From positions 37,934,706 through 37,998,705 of the forward strand of contig NC_087064.1 in the NCBI RefSeq assembly GCF_963678635.1: a DNA stretch of 64,000 nt, read 5' to 3'. This document shows, in pieces, positions 10,414 to 20,891 of the stretch. The notes beneath the pieces were generated by a model. The model saw nothing but the letters and a program-made list of their open reading frames with translations. It searched no databases and had not been told where the DNA came from. The stretch is from Symsagittifera roscoffensis. Lineage: Eukaryota > Xenacoelomorpha > Acoela > Convolutidae. Every line of letters begins with the position of its first letter. Positions within the stretch are counted from its first letter, which is position 1. The position numbers and the translations under genes were made by a program.

Positions 10414-11551
10414 AGTTTTAGTTCTAAAAATACAGAAAACTTTAGAATTTTAAGTTAGAAAGTAAAAAAAAAACATTTCAAGTTTCAGAACTAAGTTTAA
10501 ACATAATCCTGTTTGTCCATACGCCGCCAATTTTATGAAAATCTCTGATTTTTGATGATTTTTTTAGAAAGATACATGATGCAACATGTATTTGGATTTT
10601 TTAGCCAATCAAGGAATAGAGGGGGCTGGAAATACATCGCCCGTAATAACCTTAGAGATTCGAGCCTTTGATCAGCCGAAAAATTTAAATTCGTAAACCA
10701 TTACTCGTTTTTATTACTTCTTTCATTCAATACCTTCTAAGAATTCCATAGGTCTTTTTTCGTACTTTAGGAATCAGAAAAAGAAGAAAAAACCTGAAGA
10801 GCTGTCCATTCATGCAGTCAAAAATAAGTAAATATTTTTCGGCTGAAATCAGAGACATTCAGCCAAATTAAGTTATCATTCTGCTTTCGGGAAATTCAAT
10901 TTTATCTATCCAGCCTGGATTATGTATCAACCTTTTCAATATTGTGTCAATGATTTTTCTTAACTGTAATGAAAATTCAGAACAGAGCAGAGCTGTTAAA
11001 AGTTTAATTCAGAGCAGTTGCGCAAAATGATTCAGAATTCTACGATCTTATTTGAACTTTGTCAATGAAAAAATTCATGAAAGATTTCAGTTCTACCTCT
11101 AGGGTTGATACAAAGTAAAACCTGAAAGCAAAATGAAGACAGAAACTAATTATAGATAATTTAATTCATTTGTGTTGCAAGGAGTGTTGGACCAAATTAA
11201 TCAGTCGGATGTTGTTCACTTGGTCGAGAACCTGGGGAAAAAGTGAGTTTAATACTATCCTAGTGGAAGTTTTGATAATAAATAGGGCTACCTATTCATG
11301 TTACTGATTCAAGCCATGTATCTTTTCTACTTCAACTGTGTAGTGCAACAAGACAAAATCCGCAATCCAGTGTATTCCAGTGAAAAGTTTGACAGAAAGG
11401 CCAATGCAGCACAAGAATGAAAAAAGTCTCAGAGAAAAAAGAACTTTTTAAAATTCATTGCTAATCTTTTTTTTCGCGGTATCGTTCACTACAAAGCTTC
11501 AATTTTGTTTTACACGTTCAAAACTTTTATGGGTTTCCTTGAAATTGTTTC
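10414..11551. other. Upstream region of VAT1, nothing recognised
   Basis: AT-rich, with no coding exon or RNA gene seen. The VAT1 promoter and any 5' non-coding exon should be here or beyond, but I cannot point to an element with confidence. Confidence 0.4.
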
Positions 11552-11825
11552 GACTTTCGATACAAAAGTAACGAAATGTTTGTGCTCGGGGTGGGTTTTT
11601 TTTTTATTTGCCATAATTGATTTGTTACAAGGAGCGACGAAATCTATCTTTTTGTACTTTATATGGCGTGTGGGGGAATGGTTTTCATAAAAAAATTTCA
11701 AGTTTTAGAAAAAAAAATTTCATTTTATTTTATTTCATTTAATTTTTTTTGTATAACTGCTGCTCAATAAACCTTAAAAGGCAGTCGGAACATTCAGGAC
11801 TTTGCCCTGTCACGAGCAGTCTTGT
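11552..11825 (-). repeat. Short TIR repeat family, internally deleted copy (inverted arm)
   Basis: Read on the minus strand it starts GACTGCTCG, then a CAGGGC/GTCCTG hairpin, TGTTCCGACTGCC, TATAAAGTACAAAAAGATAG, and ends near CGAAAGTCG. It matches 12066-12290 and 12545-12615 but lacks the middle. With the plus-strand copy it forms a large inverted arrangement around 11826-12065. Confidence 0.7.
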
Positions 11826-12065
11826 TTTTAATTGGAATTCTAAAAGCAATTGTTTTCAGAATCAAAAATCAAGGCAAGATTTCTCAACCAATTTTGACTC
11901 GACAACTAAATCATTATAAGACTGCTTGAGTCAAGGTGAGGCCCTGACTGTTTCGACTGCCCTTCAATGTCTTTGAAACATTTTTTGAAACATAGTTTGG
12001 ATTTTTTAAAAAAATTTTGTTTTGGGAATTTTTCGAAAACTTCTCCCTTAAACTGATGTTTTTAA

Positions 12066-12615
12066 TGTTCAACAAGACTGCTCGTATTAGGGCGAAGCCC
12101 TTAATGTTCCGACTGCCTTTTAAAGTTTATTCAGCAGCAGTAATACAAAAAAATGAAATGAAATAAAATAAAATGAAATTTTTTTTCTAAAATTTGAACT
12201 TTTCTTATGAAAATCATCCCCCACACTCCATATAAAGTACAAAAAGATAGATTTCGTTCCTTGTAACAAATCAATTATGGCAAACAAGCTTCGTTCAACC
12301 AATTTGGAACGATTTATAAAACGGATTAAATCTTCGCTTACGCGTTATTAGCGCGAATTATATTGCGCGTTAATTGTCCCAAATTGGTCAAAAGGGCCAA
12401 AATGGCAATCTTTAAACCCTCATAACTTTACGAAAAATGATCATCTGTGAAATATCTTTTCAAATTTAAGCTCAAGACAACAATACCTTTTGAATGAAAT
12501 AGAGAATGCCGTCAAAAATGGCTAGTTAAAAAGTCGAAATTTGTCTGAAGAAAAAAAAAACCCACCCCGAGCACGAATATTCCGTTACTTTCGTATCGAA
12601 AGTCGGAACAAAAAG
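12066..12615 (+). repeat. Short TIR repeat family, near full-length copy
   Basis: Starts AAGACTGCTCG; TGTTCCGACTG follows at about 12098 and the element ends in AAGTCGGAACA, so TGTTCCGACT and AGTCGGAACA form terminal inverted repeats. The interior contains 'ttgtaacaaatcaattatgg', a GCGCGAATTATATTGCGCG near-palindrome and 'attgtcccaaattgg'. Further copies: 11552-11825 (-), 12640-12935, 62873-63620, 63683-64000. No coding capacity, so probably a MITE-like element. Confidence 0.7.
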
Positions 12616-12639
12616 GTAATACTAACATCAAATAACTTG

Positions 12640-12935
12640 CTTTTACTATATTGAAATAATTTTGAGCGGATTATGCCGCTTAGGGGTTAATAGCACGAAA
12701 TATCTTAGGCGTTGATTGTCCCAAACTAGCCAAGCTGAGAGTTTTCAAACCCCCATAACTTTTCAAAAAATGATTACAAGAAAATTTTCTTTAAAGTTCG
12801 AGCTCAAGACAACATTTTGTTCGAAAAAAGCTAGTGAAAAGTCGATATTGGTCTGGAGAAAAAACCAAGCCGTGCACAAATACTCCCTCACTTTCTTCGA
12901 AAGTCGAAACAAAAAGCTTGTATCGGAAAATTCCT
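12640..12935 (+). repeat. Diverged partial copy of the same short TIR family
   Basis: Shares 'gttgattgtcccaaact', 'aaacccccataactttt' and a TTTCTTCGAAAGTCGAAACA end with 12066-12615 but lacks its first half. Confidence 0.55.
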
Positions 12936-13737
12936 AAATTGCGGTTACCCAGGTTTGGTTTTAATTTTGTATAAGTCATATCAATATATAAGTTACCATA
13001 ACATGTCAAATTTCAAAAAATTTCTAATATATTTGTATAACTAATTATTAATCTTGAATAACCCAGTTTGTTCAGTGTCATTAAACATATCAAGCCCGTT
13101 TTTGTATGACTCAATTTACAAACTTATATGCTAGTCTGAAAAAATAATTATATCCACAGTTTTTGAAAATTTCTTAGATGAAAAGAAAGTAATTTAAACT
13201 AAATGTTTCTCTGTTCGACAATTTTTGGTTTAAAAAAATGAAAACAAATAGCCAAACTTCAAATGGCCAAATTTACAATTTTCAAACCCCAGTACTCATA
13301 CAAATTGATCGTCGGTGAAAAAGAATTTTATGGAGTAAATAAAATTTCAGTTGAATTTTATTCGGATTGTTGATATAAAACCATCCAAAGCGTTTATATT
13401 CCGTTAGCTTTTTCCAAAGACCGAACAGCTTGGAGAATTAGAATAATCTTCGATTAGAATAATCTTAAGATTTCCTTGTCAAAAAAATCAATTAGAATAA
13501 TCCTAAGACAATTAGAATAATCTTAAGTTTTCCTTTGTCAAAAAAAAATCATTTTGGGAGAAAAAAACGTCTTTTTATGATTTTAATTATGGTTAAAGAG
13601 CTACATTTGTTTAAAAGGTTTTTTTAATGATCCATTTTCATAAACAATACACGAATAGGGAAAAGTCTCTTATAGGTCAGTCAAAGAATAAAATGAACAA
13701 TTGACCCAAAAGTTTGATTTCGATTGTTTGTACTGCT
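12936..13737. other. AT-rich sequence, no gene seen; short tandem repeat inside
   Basis: Only a duplicated motif at 13437-13545 stands out, an AATTAGAATAATCTTAAG block followed by TTCCTTGTCAAAAAAA, present about twice with extra partial copies. Confidence 0.5.
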
Positions 13738-13937
13738 NNNNNNNNNNNNNNNNNNNNNNNNNNNNNNNNNNNNNNNNNNNNNNNNNNNNNNNNNNNNNNN
13801 NNNNNNNNNNNNNNNNNNNNNNNNNNNNNNNNNNNNNNNNNNNNNNNNNNNNNNNNNNNNNNNNNNNNNNNNNNNNNNNNNNNNNNNNNNNNNNNNNNNN
13901 NNNNNNNNNNNNNNNNNNNNNNNNNNNNNNNNNNNNN
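13738..13937. other. Assembly gap of exactly 200 N
   Basis: A run of N. The true size is unknown; 200 is a round placeholder. It removes the 5' part of the Mag-like gag gene, so any LTR or gag start there cannot be judged. Confidence 0.98.
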
Positions 13938-15186
13938 GAAAAAAACCGTTTTAAAGCGGAACAAACACTTATTTCTAGCCTGTATTTTTGTTCGGGGGAG
14001 CGGGGCCAGGGCGAACTTCATAATTGGAAACCCCATCTGTATTTGGTAGCTACCCGATACCAGCGAGTCTTGGACGAATTCGAGGGCGGGTTCAAAAAAG
14101 AGAGAAACTAGAGGTTCAAAACCTACCAATTATTATCCAGAAAACAGCGAGATTAGGAGACAATCGAAAAATTTCACTCGGTTCAGAGCGGATTGGCGGT
14201 CAGGTGTGACCTGGGACGCTGGAGCGACAAATTTTACGAGATGTATTTATAGTAAATATTCCGAATGAGGAGGCGCTGACGAAACTCTGTCACTGTACTA
14301 AGACTCCAGATGAGGTTTAGCGGATTGCGCTCTCACATGAGCGGGGAGATAAGTTAGCAAAAACGTATAGAGTTTACTTTGGAGTGCTCGCTATGGCGCT
14401 GGCGGGGGCGCTCCAGATAAAGACCGAGCCAATCAGTGCGGTTCGAGGTGGCTATCGTCGGCCATTTCAACGGAATGGCCGAGGAGCTGAAAAGGGGAAC
14501 AATCGAGGTGGAGCGGATCGAAAAAGCTTCAATTGCGATCAGAGTGGTTTTACATCGGAAAAACATTGCGAAGTGGTCGGTGCGAAATGCCACGTGTAAT
14601 TTTGGTCAAAAAACTGTACACTACGATCGCACGTGCCGAGGCCGCAGAGCAACAGGGCGAGGATGTGTAAGTTTAATCCATGAAGACGGCACCGAAAGAG
14701 ATCATCTCTAACAAGAGCAGGACGAAAACGCATCGATCTATGGAAGTTCCGTCTGATGGATGATTGATCCGAATGAAGTAGCTCACAGCTGAGATTTAGA
14801 CAGTTCAACTGACCACGTCATTATGTCTTTCAAACGGAAAAAAAGGAGGAAAAGAAAGTAGCGGGGTAAAGTTAGCATTGAAAATTAACGGTTACTCGAC
14901 TCAGGCCTGGGTTGATAGTGGATCGATTTTTACTATCGGGTAATTGAAACTTACCTTGGGTAAGCAGAATGTGCAGCTTCGGCCAACAGATCCGAGTGAG
15001 ATCAATTCAGAGATTACGGCAATAACCCTCTGAAACTCGGGGGAAACCTGCTTGTAACTCTCCATTCCAACGGATGGACGACTCAAGCTGCCATCAACGT
15101 AATTGGAGGCTGCTGATCATCTATCATCGTCGGTATCTGATGCCGGCACTGGGGTTGATGTTGGCTCAGGCGCCAGCGGAGCAAAG
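13938..15186 (+). pseudogene. gag-pro: Mag-like Gypsy element: gag (capsid C-terminus, nucleocapsid) and protease start
   Basis: Just after the gap the plus strand reads FKAEQTLISSLYF, as in the capsid of Mag-clade Gypsy elements. At 14240-14340 there is VNIPNEEALTKL, and at 14430-14640 a basic, Arg/Gly-rich stretch with decayed Cys/His zinc-knuckle residues. From 14875 ALKINGY...AWVDSGSIFTIG shows the aspartic protease active site (D-S-G). Several stops and shifts interrupt the frame (stop in PDEV*RIALSHER near 14318). The pol half continues at 34446-38335; the two halves are separated by the minus-strand element inserted at about 15187-34445. Confidence 0.7.
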
Positions 15187-16000
15187 AAGTCACATATGTG
15201 GCGATAGAAAAATTGGCCCTATAACCATTGGCTCAAGAATCAGGGACACTATATCTTATGTTTTTCTACCTCAAAATGGTCGGAGCCATTTCGATTAACT
15301 TGCGACATGAGACTAAAACCTTTGTTACAGCTTAAAGGCCACTACCAAACCCCCCCCCCACTCTAGAAAATAAGAACGTCCCCATATTCAGGTCTCAAAA
15401 TACCTAAAACACGCGAACGCCGTTAAAAACAGGGTCGGAACACTCCGTATAGTTACTTTTTATTAGACAGTGGAACTTTGATCCATTTCAGATGGATCAA
15501 CCTAGAACTCTCCTTACCTCAACATAACAAAATAAAACACACTCAATAAACTTAAATTGGGTACCCACATACATGCACACTCTAGATTTGGAGTAACTAA
15601 ATTAAACAGTCACTCTAGCATAAATGGGTGATCAAGTTTAACTCAAGAAGTTTTGAATCAGTCATTTTCAACTCAAGAGGCAAGTTTTGACTCTGGACCA
15701 TTGGGAGACTTCGCTTGTCCACGTTTCCACCGAAGGTTTACTCTGGTCCACTTCTAATTTGTCTCTACTTTACTCGCAATCGCTGCGCCTTCTGTTTCGA
15801 ATAACACAGCTCTACTCTCGTGTAGTCTTATATCTGGAAATTGCGAATAGCAATTTCCTGCTGTTTTTTTAACTACTTTCCCGCGATTGTAGTTCGGTTC
15901 TTCTGATATTATTTTCTGATTTTTTCAGTTTTCGCGACAAATTTGAGTATGAAATGCTCAATTCGCTTTTTGAAAAATTCCATTTCACCCCAAAATCATG
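15187..16000 (-). repeat. Terminal direct repeat (3' LTR) of the minus-strand element
   Basis: Aligns along its length with 33643-34445: 'ccctataaccattggctcaa' near 15215, 'aacgccgttaaaaacagggt' near 15418, 'gatggatcaacct' near 15491 and 'atgggtgatcaagtttaact' near 15623. The two copies differ by many substitutions and small indels, so the insertion is old. Exact ends are uncertain; TG at 15196 is a candidate left edge. Confidence 0.7.
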
Positions 16001-16475
16001 TCCAAAATCCTTTTCACTTCCAAAAATGACCGATTGGCACATACTCCCCGGGCTCAAGATCGATGTCCTCATCGCGTGTCTCTGTCTGCCTGTGAGCCCC
16101 CAGAATGTTGAGTGTTACTCAAGATAAAATGTCAGTGGTCATTTACAGAAGTTTGCAGCAGACTTAACTTTATCTACACCCCAAAATTCAAAACCATGCA
16201 AAATTGTCACATTTTCGCTAAACAGCAATCAAAATCTGCATACATCTGAACCCTGAATTTCCGCTTTGCAAGCTAATGATTAAATTTTCTTTTGTCTAAT
16301 CCAATCAGAAAACTGTCAAGCAGCATTTTGATTCATATAATAAGTATAGCATATTAATAACAATACCTTGGTTCATTAAAATTTCTTTTCCGTGACCTCA
16401 GTATTCATCCGAGTTCACATTCAAGCACCTTTTCTTTCCTCTCAAGACTCAAAAAACCGACACTTAGCTTCCTGC
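16001..16475 (-). other. 3' untranslated stretch of the minus-strand element
   Basis: Between the terminal repeat and the last accessory ORF; no ORF, no clear polypurine tract. Confidence 0.4.
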
Positions 16476-17876
16476 TCAATTCGTGCTCCTCGCCCTTGAG
16501 GTGCTAGGCCCTGATGCATTCGACACTGTAATCTGCCTCAGCAGCGCTTTCTCATCGTCGGAGCTGATCACGATCTCTTCCCAAGCTTTTAGTTGTTCGT
16601 AGGATCGCATCCACTCCCTCTGCTCTTGCAATCTCTTTGCCTGGTTCGGCAAACCCTTCATTTTAGATTCCCTGTTCAGGCAAAAAGAGTAATGTAAGCT
16701 CAAGCTCACATTCTTGGCTAAGTCCTCTTCCAATATTGACTTCCTCGCCTTGGTATTATCTCTAGACACCCCACCAACTCTTTTCCAACCTGTTGTGATT
16801 GCATTACAATGGGTCAGCAAGGGTCCTTTGAAGGCCCCCCTCAGCTTGATCATCTTGCTTAGTAGCTCCATTCTCGCTTTTTCGTCCAGTCCGGTACGCA
16901 TCGAGACAGTTTCCCCGAACTTCACCACCTTTTTCCACAACTCTTCTTTGAAGTCCTCCAGCGTGGTCTCGCTCTTCACTCTCTGGTCAAACTCGCTCAA
17001 GAACTCTCGCCACGCCTTCTCATCCAGAGTGTTCAAGAACATCCATTTGTTGCCTTCAAAAGCGTTCCTCTTGCTTTCTTCGGCGCTCATCCCCATGTTA
17101 GAAGTCTCACCTGTCAAAGGCAATTCCAGATCTTTGCGAGGGGACCCCAGTGGTGGTGTGGCCGTGTTCGCCCAGTCGTCTCCACTCAAGTCTTGCAGCA
17201 GCTCCTGCATGGTGAAATCCTTTTCAGCTGCGTCCTGCTCTGGTGTTTTCCCCACCTCCATTTCTTCTCCCGCTTCACTGAGGGTCTCATCCATCCTCTC
17301 CCCTTCCTCTGACTCAGCCCGTTCTTTCTCAAGTGCATCTCTGAACCTATTCTCTACGAGGTTGCTTCTTGTGTCTCCAGGGGTGCCCACCGATAAGGGT
17401 GAGGGTGTTGCCGGGTCCAGCTTCTTGTATTCAGTGATGGCTACATATAAGGGACCTGCTGCATCCAGCTTCTTTTCCTCTTGTTTCATTTCTAGCTGCT
17501 CCAATCCGTAGGGCATTCGGCATTTCCTCGTGGCGAACCTCATTTCATCTTTCAGAGCAATGTGTTCCTTCTCCACGATCATTCTTCCATCATCCTAAAT
17601 CGGCAGCTTGTTCTCCACCTTAGCCTGCTTGAGCGTCCTCAAGATATCCCGAACCTTGAACTTCGGGGGCTTTGAGTCTCTCATCTTTTTTGGCTGTGTC
17701 GTCCATGAGTTTATCTTGATGTCACACGTGTGGAAATAAACTGCGGCTGAGTATCCAATGAACAAGGGATCCCAACCGTCCGTAAACTCCTGCTGTTTCT
17801 CCACAGTGGTTCTTGCGTGTAGGGAAGGGACCACCAGCGGGCTATTCATCCCCAGGGTCATTCTTCCGACCATCAT
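16476..17876 (-). pseudogene. Last accessory ORF of the minus-strand element (about 466 codons, one in-frame TAG)
   Basis: Runs from ATG 17876 to the stop at 16476-16478 in one frame, interrupted only by a TAG at 17597-17595. The first 93 residues contain MVGRMTLGMNSPLVVPSLHA, DGWDPLFIGYSAAVYFH and PPKFKVRDILRTLKQAKVEN blocks. The rest is acidic to mixed charge with a long linker rich in Glu/Ser/Thr (about residues 160-250) and a helical C-terminus. No catalytic motif recognised. From memory, similar blocks occur in nematode hypothetical proteins linked to retroelements; no function is known to me. Codon content is like the SGNH and integrase genes of the same element, supporting membership. 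Confidence 0.55.
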
Positions 17877-17943
17877 GATTTAAGGGACGGTGGTGGGCAA
17901 AGTTTCTCGCGCAAGTATCATCTCCAAATCCCTCTTCGTCAGT

Positions 17944-18810
17944 TCAAAACTCCCTTGCCGGGACTCTCAAGATTTCCTCTTTGTCCTCTGCTAGGGGTTT
18001 CCAGTTCCAGAACTTGGGGTAGGTCTCAATGGGACCTCCACGTCCCCCCATTCTGCACTGCAGTTGTCCCCGGACATTGAACACCGTCAATTCTGGGTAC
18101 TTCACTTTCCCGAAGAATACCGGGTCGCTCATCCGTGCCCTCAGCTCTTCTTGCCTGCACCAGTTCAGCGCCGTCCCATCTAGGACACTTATCAAGCTCA
18201 CGTGCACCACTTAATTCCGGTATGCCGCTACAATCGGAACAGGAAAGGCGTATGTTACCGCTGGCCCACAGATGAGGCTCACGACTTCTCCAAGCCCCCT
18301 AATCATCCCTAATGGGTCAGATCTCATGGCCAAACACAGATCATTCAAGAGAAGCATACATCCATTCGCCTCGTTCAATTCTTCTGTCTTCTTGGGATTC
18401 CTCTCTTCGCCCGTCAGTTATCGATTTTGCATCAAAAGATACTCCACCAGCAACGTCTTCAGTCCGGCAGTGCACTTATATGAGTAAGTTTCTGCGCTTG
18501 GGTGAGCCTTCCCCATCGACAGGGTTTCCCCATACTGAAACGCCATCAGTTGATGAAACGCCATCAGTTCCATGTGAGTCAAGAGTACTAGCGTTAAGTG
18601 TCCATCAATTCCGAGCGTTTCCACACCCCTACTGAACATGTAGGCCGGACCCAGGTTGAACAGATACCTGTGGTAGACCAAGTAAAGGGCTAGTAAAAGA
18701 TTAATGGGCATGTTCAGTAATTCCTGCACGAACGCATCGAAGATGGCATCCTTCGCATAGAACACTCTGGCCATGTACCTCTTCTCCCAACAAGGGCTCA
18801 AGAATCTCAA
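17944..18810 (-). pseudogene. Accessory ORF, unrecognised helical protein (two in-frame TAA)
   Basis: One frame from 18810 to 17944 with TAA stops near 18420 and 18213. It contains KRYMARVFYAKDAIFDAFVQ, a hydrophobic LLLALYLVYHRYLFNLGPAYM stretch that could be a buried or membrane helix, GVETLGIDGHLTLVLL, then FNVRGQLQCRMGG. I do not recognise the family. It lies between the SGNH-like region and the last ORF on the same strand, so was probably expressed with them. Confidence 0.45.
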
Positions 18811-18935
18811 GATCTCGTGGTTCTTTCTAGTTTTTAGCTCGCCCTTCGCGTGCTATTTTCAGAATTCTCCAATTGTGACTTCAATTGCCGCTGTGACAAA
18901 TCTTCCCACCGTAATATCTCTGCCTTTTGCCACTT

Positions 18936-20036
18936 CTAGCTGCCCCTCAAAAAACTCCCATATCTGTTTGATGAGAGGTGGGGCACACTCCTGCGTCTTG
19001 TCCGTGGCATTCTCAAGCCTGGGGTCGGAAACGGCCACCTGCCTCTTTCTGGCGTTAAACGGTACCCCATCGATTCCAACTGTTTTTCGGCCGCAGCCAC
19101 ATTTTTCCTTTCATTACTCGGTCCCCTCGCCTTGCTGGTGGAACTCATGATTGTCAGATCCATGCTTCGAAACCACAGGCTGGCTGCCAAGTGGCCTATT
19201 ATCGGGTGATTGTCCCTTATCTCTGGATTGAACTTTAATTGCCGAGCGAGATTCGACACTTCATGACAGAGGACCTCATCCAGCACAATCAGAATGTACG
19301 CCAATTCGTAGAATCCTCATAAAGCATGAGACACATCTGCCCATGCCACTTCCCAGATTTTCTAGGGTTTTGATGCCTCGCCTTTCAGGTGCTCCAGAAG
19401 CCCTGCCGCATGCAGGTGGTCGCTCATTCCCGCAAATAGCAGCAGTTCCCGTTCGCAACGCGTCTCCGACTTGATCGCCACCACCAGGGTCAACATCTGA
19501 TTCAGCTCCGCACCAGGCAGCAGATACACCAAGGTCTCTGGCCAAAATAGCTTCGGGACGTCCCCTCGTAATCCGAACCCGCCACGATGATCACCCTCGC
19601 TGCTCCTGGATCCGATCGATCATACACTGCCAACGTCTTGGCCAACTGTGAGCTTCCACAGGGTTTACCATATCTCGGATCCTCGACCAGCTTTGAACCT
19701 TCAAATGCGGCATCTGGGAGTCTCATGTATTTCGGCTCAAGCAGCTTCTCCACCACTCTCAACTGTGCGAGAGTTTCCACCCTGATTCGGGCTATACTCG
19801 TTCGATGCTTGGGAGGTTCCACTATGTGTCCCAAGTTGCTTGAGCGGCCTATAGTTGACTGGTCCCATTATCGACTTCAGCGGGATCCCAGTCAATTCTG
19901 CTGTCTCCATTGTCCTTGCTCTTGAGAAATGCGCCTCGTAGGCCTTCAAATAGTTCACACAGTGGTGTCTACTGAAGTCTTCGTGCGACACGTTCTTGAG
20001 TCCCAGGACTTCTGCCAACTCCTGCCTGTATTCCAA
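18936..20036 (-). pseudogene. Degenerate SGNH-like segment plus unrecognised tail
   Basis: Fragments in several frames. 20036-19737 and 19834-19502 give MGHIVEPPKHRTSIARIRVE and RVIIVAGSDYEGTS. A third frame at 19535-19383 gives TLVYLLPGAELNQMLTLVVA and LLLFAGMSDHLHAAGLLE. The order 'hydrophobic strand + G-S-D', then 'FAGMSDH' some 50 residues on, mimics blocks I (GDS) and III (GxND) of SGNH hydrolases but without the catalytic Ser in the usual place. 19304-18936 adds LDEVLCHEVSNLARQL, a helical segment. This may be an inactive paralogue of the neighbouring SGNH domain; that is inference. Confidence 0.4.
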
Positions 20037-20108
20037 ATCCTCCAGGTTTTACTTTTTACCCTCTCTAGATATCGTGTCTTACTCGTCTCTGCCGGTCTCT
20101 CCACCTTC

Positions 20109-20891
20109 TTATTGTCCACTACCACCACTGAAGACACCACCGAACTTTGGGGGCGTGGATGACTCCGCCTCCTCGGCTTCCATCGGCGTGGATCCCGGTT
20201 GTCTGGTCTGGATGCTCCTTGAGCTATCTCTCGAGTCGACTCTCGCTCCCAGACGGTCAGATAGGGGCCTAGTGGCAAAGAAAGGAGGTATCGGGGATGG
20301 ACCAAAGATAAACTGGGCTGTTTCCAGCATGTCTGACTCTAGCAAGTTTATGTGCCTCTGCAAGACACCATTCAGCCACTCTGTCCCCCTGGGCCTATCA
20401 AAATGGATCCCATCCGAGGAAGCATCGTCCGGACGGGAGTGTTCCATCATGTCGGCCACGTCCAATAATCTCACAGGGACCACGCTCCTATGCTGAATCT
20501 GTATGATTACCTCGTTAATATTGCGCAACTTCTCATTCATCCCTCTCGCTTGTTGGCCAGCCTTCATGTTGTACGGAACAGTACAAATGGTGAGCATCGC
20601 GGGATCTAGATAAACTCTCACCTCCTCAAGAATGCAACTCATTTTCTCGTGCAGCCTCATCACCTTCCTTGACTCTCCCCTGGACACGTCATTGGTCCCC
20701 ATCATCAAATTGACCGTGTACATCTTCACCGTATCTAACATCTCCAGGGACGCCAACATCTGCGGCGTCGCAGCTTCAGAAAAACTCAAGACTCCAACCT
20801 GCCAATGTGACTGGATTCGTGTCAGTACTCGTATCAGACTGTCCCCTATAGTCAAGTGGACCGCACCCTCTGGTATTCTTGGCTGAGTCAA
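20109..20891 (-). CDS. SGNH/GDSL-type hydrolase domain encoded in a retroelement
   Basis: A 260-codon open frame. Block I is LTIGDSLIRVL with the nucleophile at Ser18, block III is MMGTNDVSRGE with Asn67, block V is DGIHFDRPRGTEW with Asp160 and His163. Spacing and order fit a complete Ser-Asp-His SGNH hydrolase (esterase/lipase/acetylesterase superfamily). Block II (LSFSEAATP) lacks the usual glycine. About 80 residues after block V look disordered (Ser/Pro/Arg-rich). The frame opens with TTG rather than ATG and overlaps the coiled-coil frame 20888-21856 by 4 bases in a different phase, so it is probably a domain of a longer polyprotein cut off by a frameshift. Substrate unknown. Related retroelement-linked SGNH proteins are familiar to me from nematode genomes. 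Confidence 0.75.
   Translation of the reverse strand: MTQPRIPEGAVHLTIGDSLIRVLTRIQSHWQVGVLSFSEAATPQMLASLEMLDTVKMYTVNLMMGTNDVSRGESRKVMRLHEKMSCILEEVRVYLDPAMLTICTVPYNMKAGQQARGMNEKLRNINEVIIQIQHRSVVPVRLLDVADMMEHSRPDDASSDGIHFDRPRGTEWLNGVLQRHINLLESDMLETAQFIFGPSPIPPFFATRPLSDRLGARVDSRDSSRSIQTRQPGSTPMEAEEAESSTPPKFGGVFSGGSGQ

Noticed and set aside
13677-14129. ORFs running through the N stretch
   Set aside because: They exist only because N codons are not read as stops.
16714-17511. 265-codon plus-strand ORF, Ser/Leu-rich
   Set aside because: Shadow of the accessory ORF on the minus strand; composition is the antisense of a Glu/Lys-rich protein.
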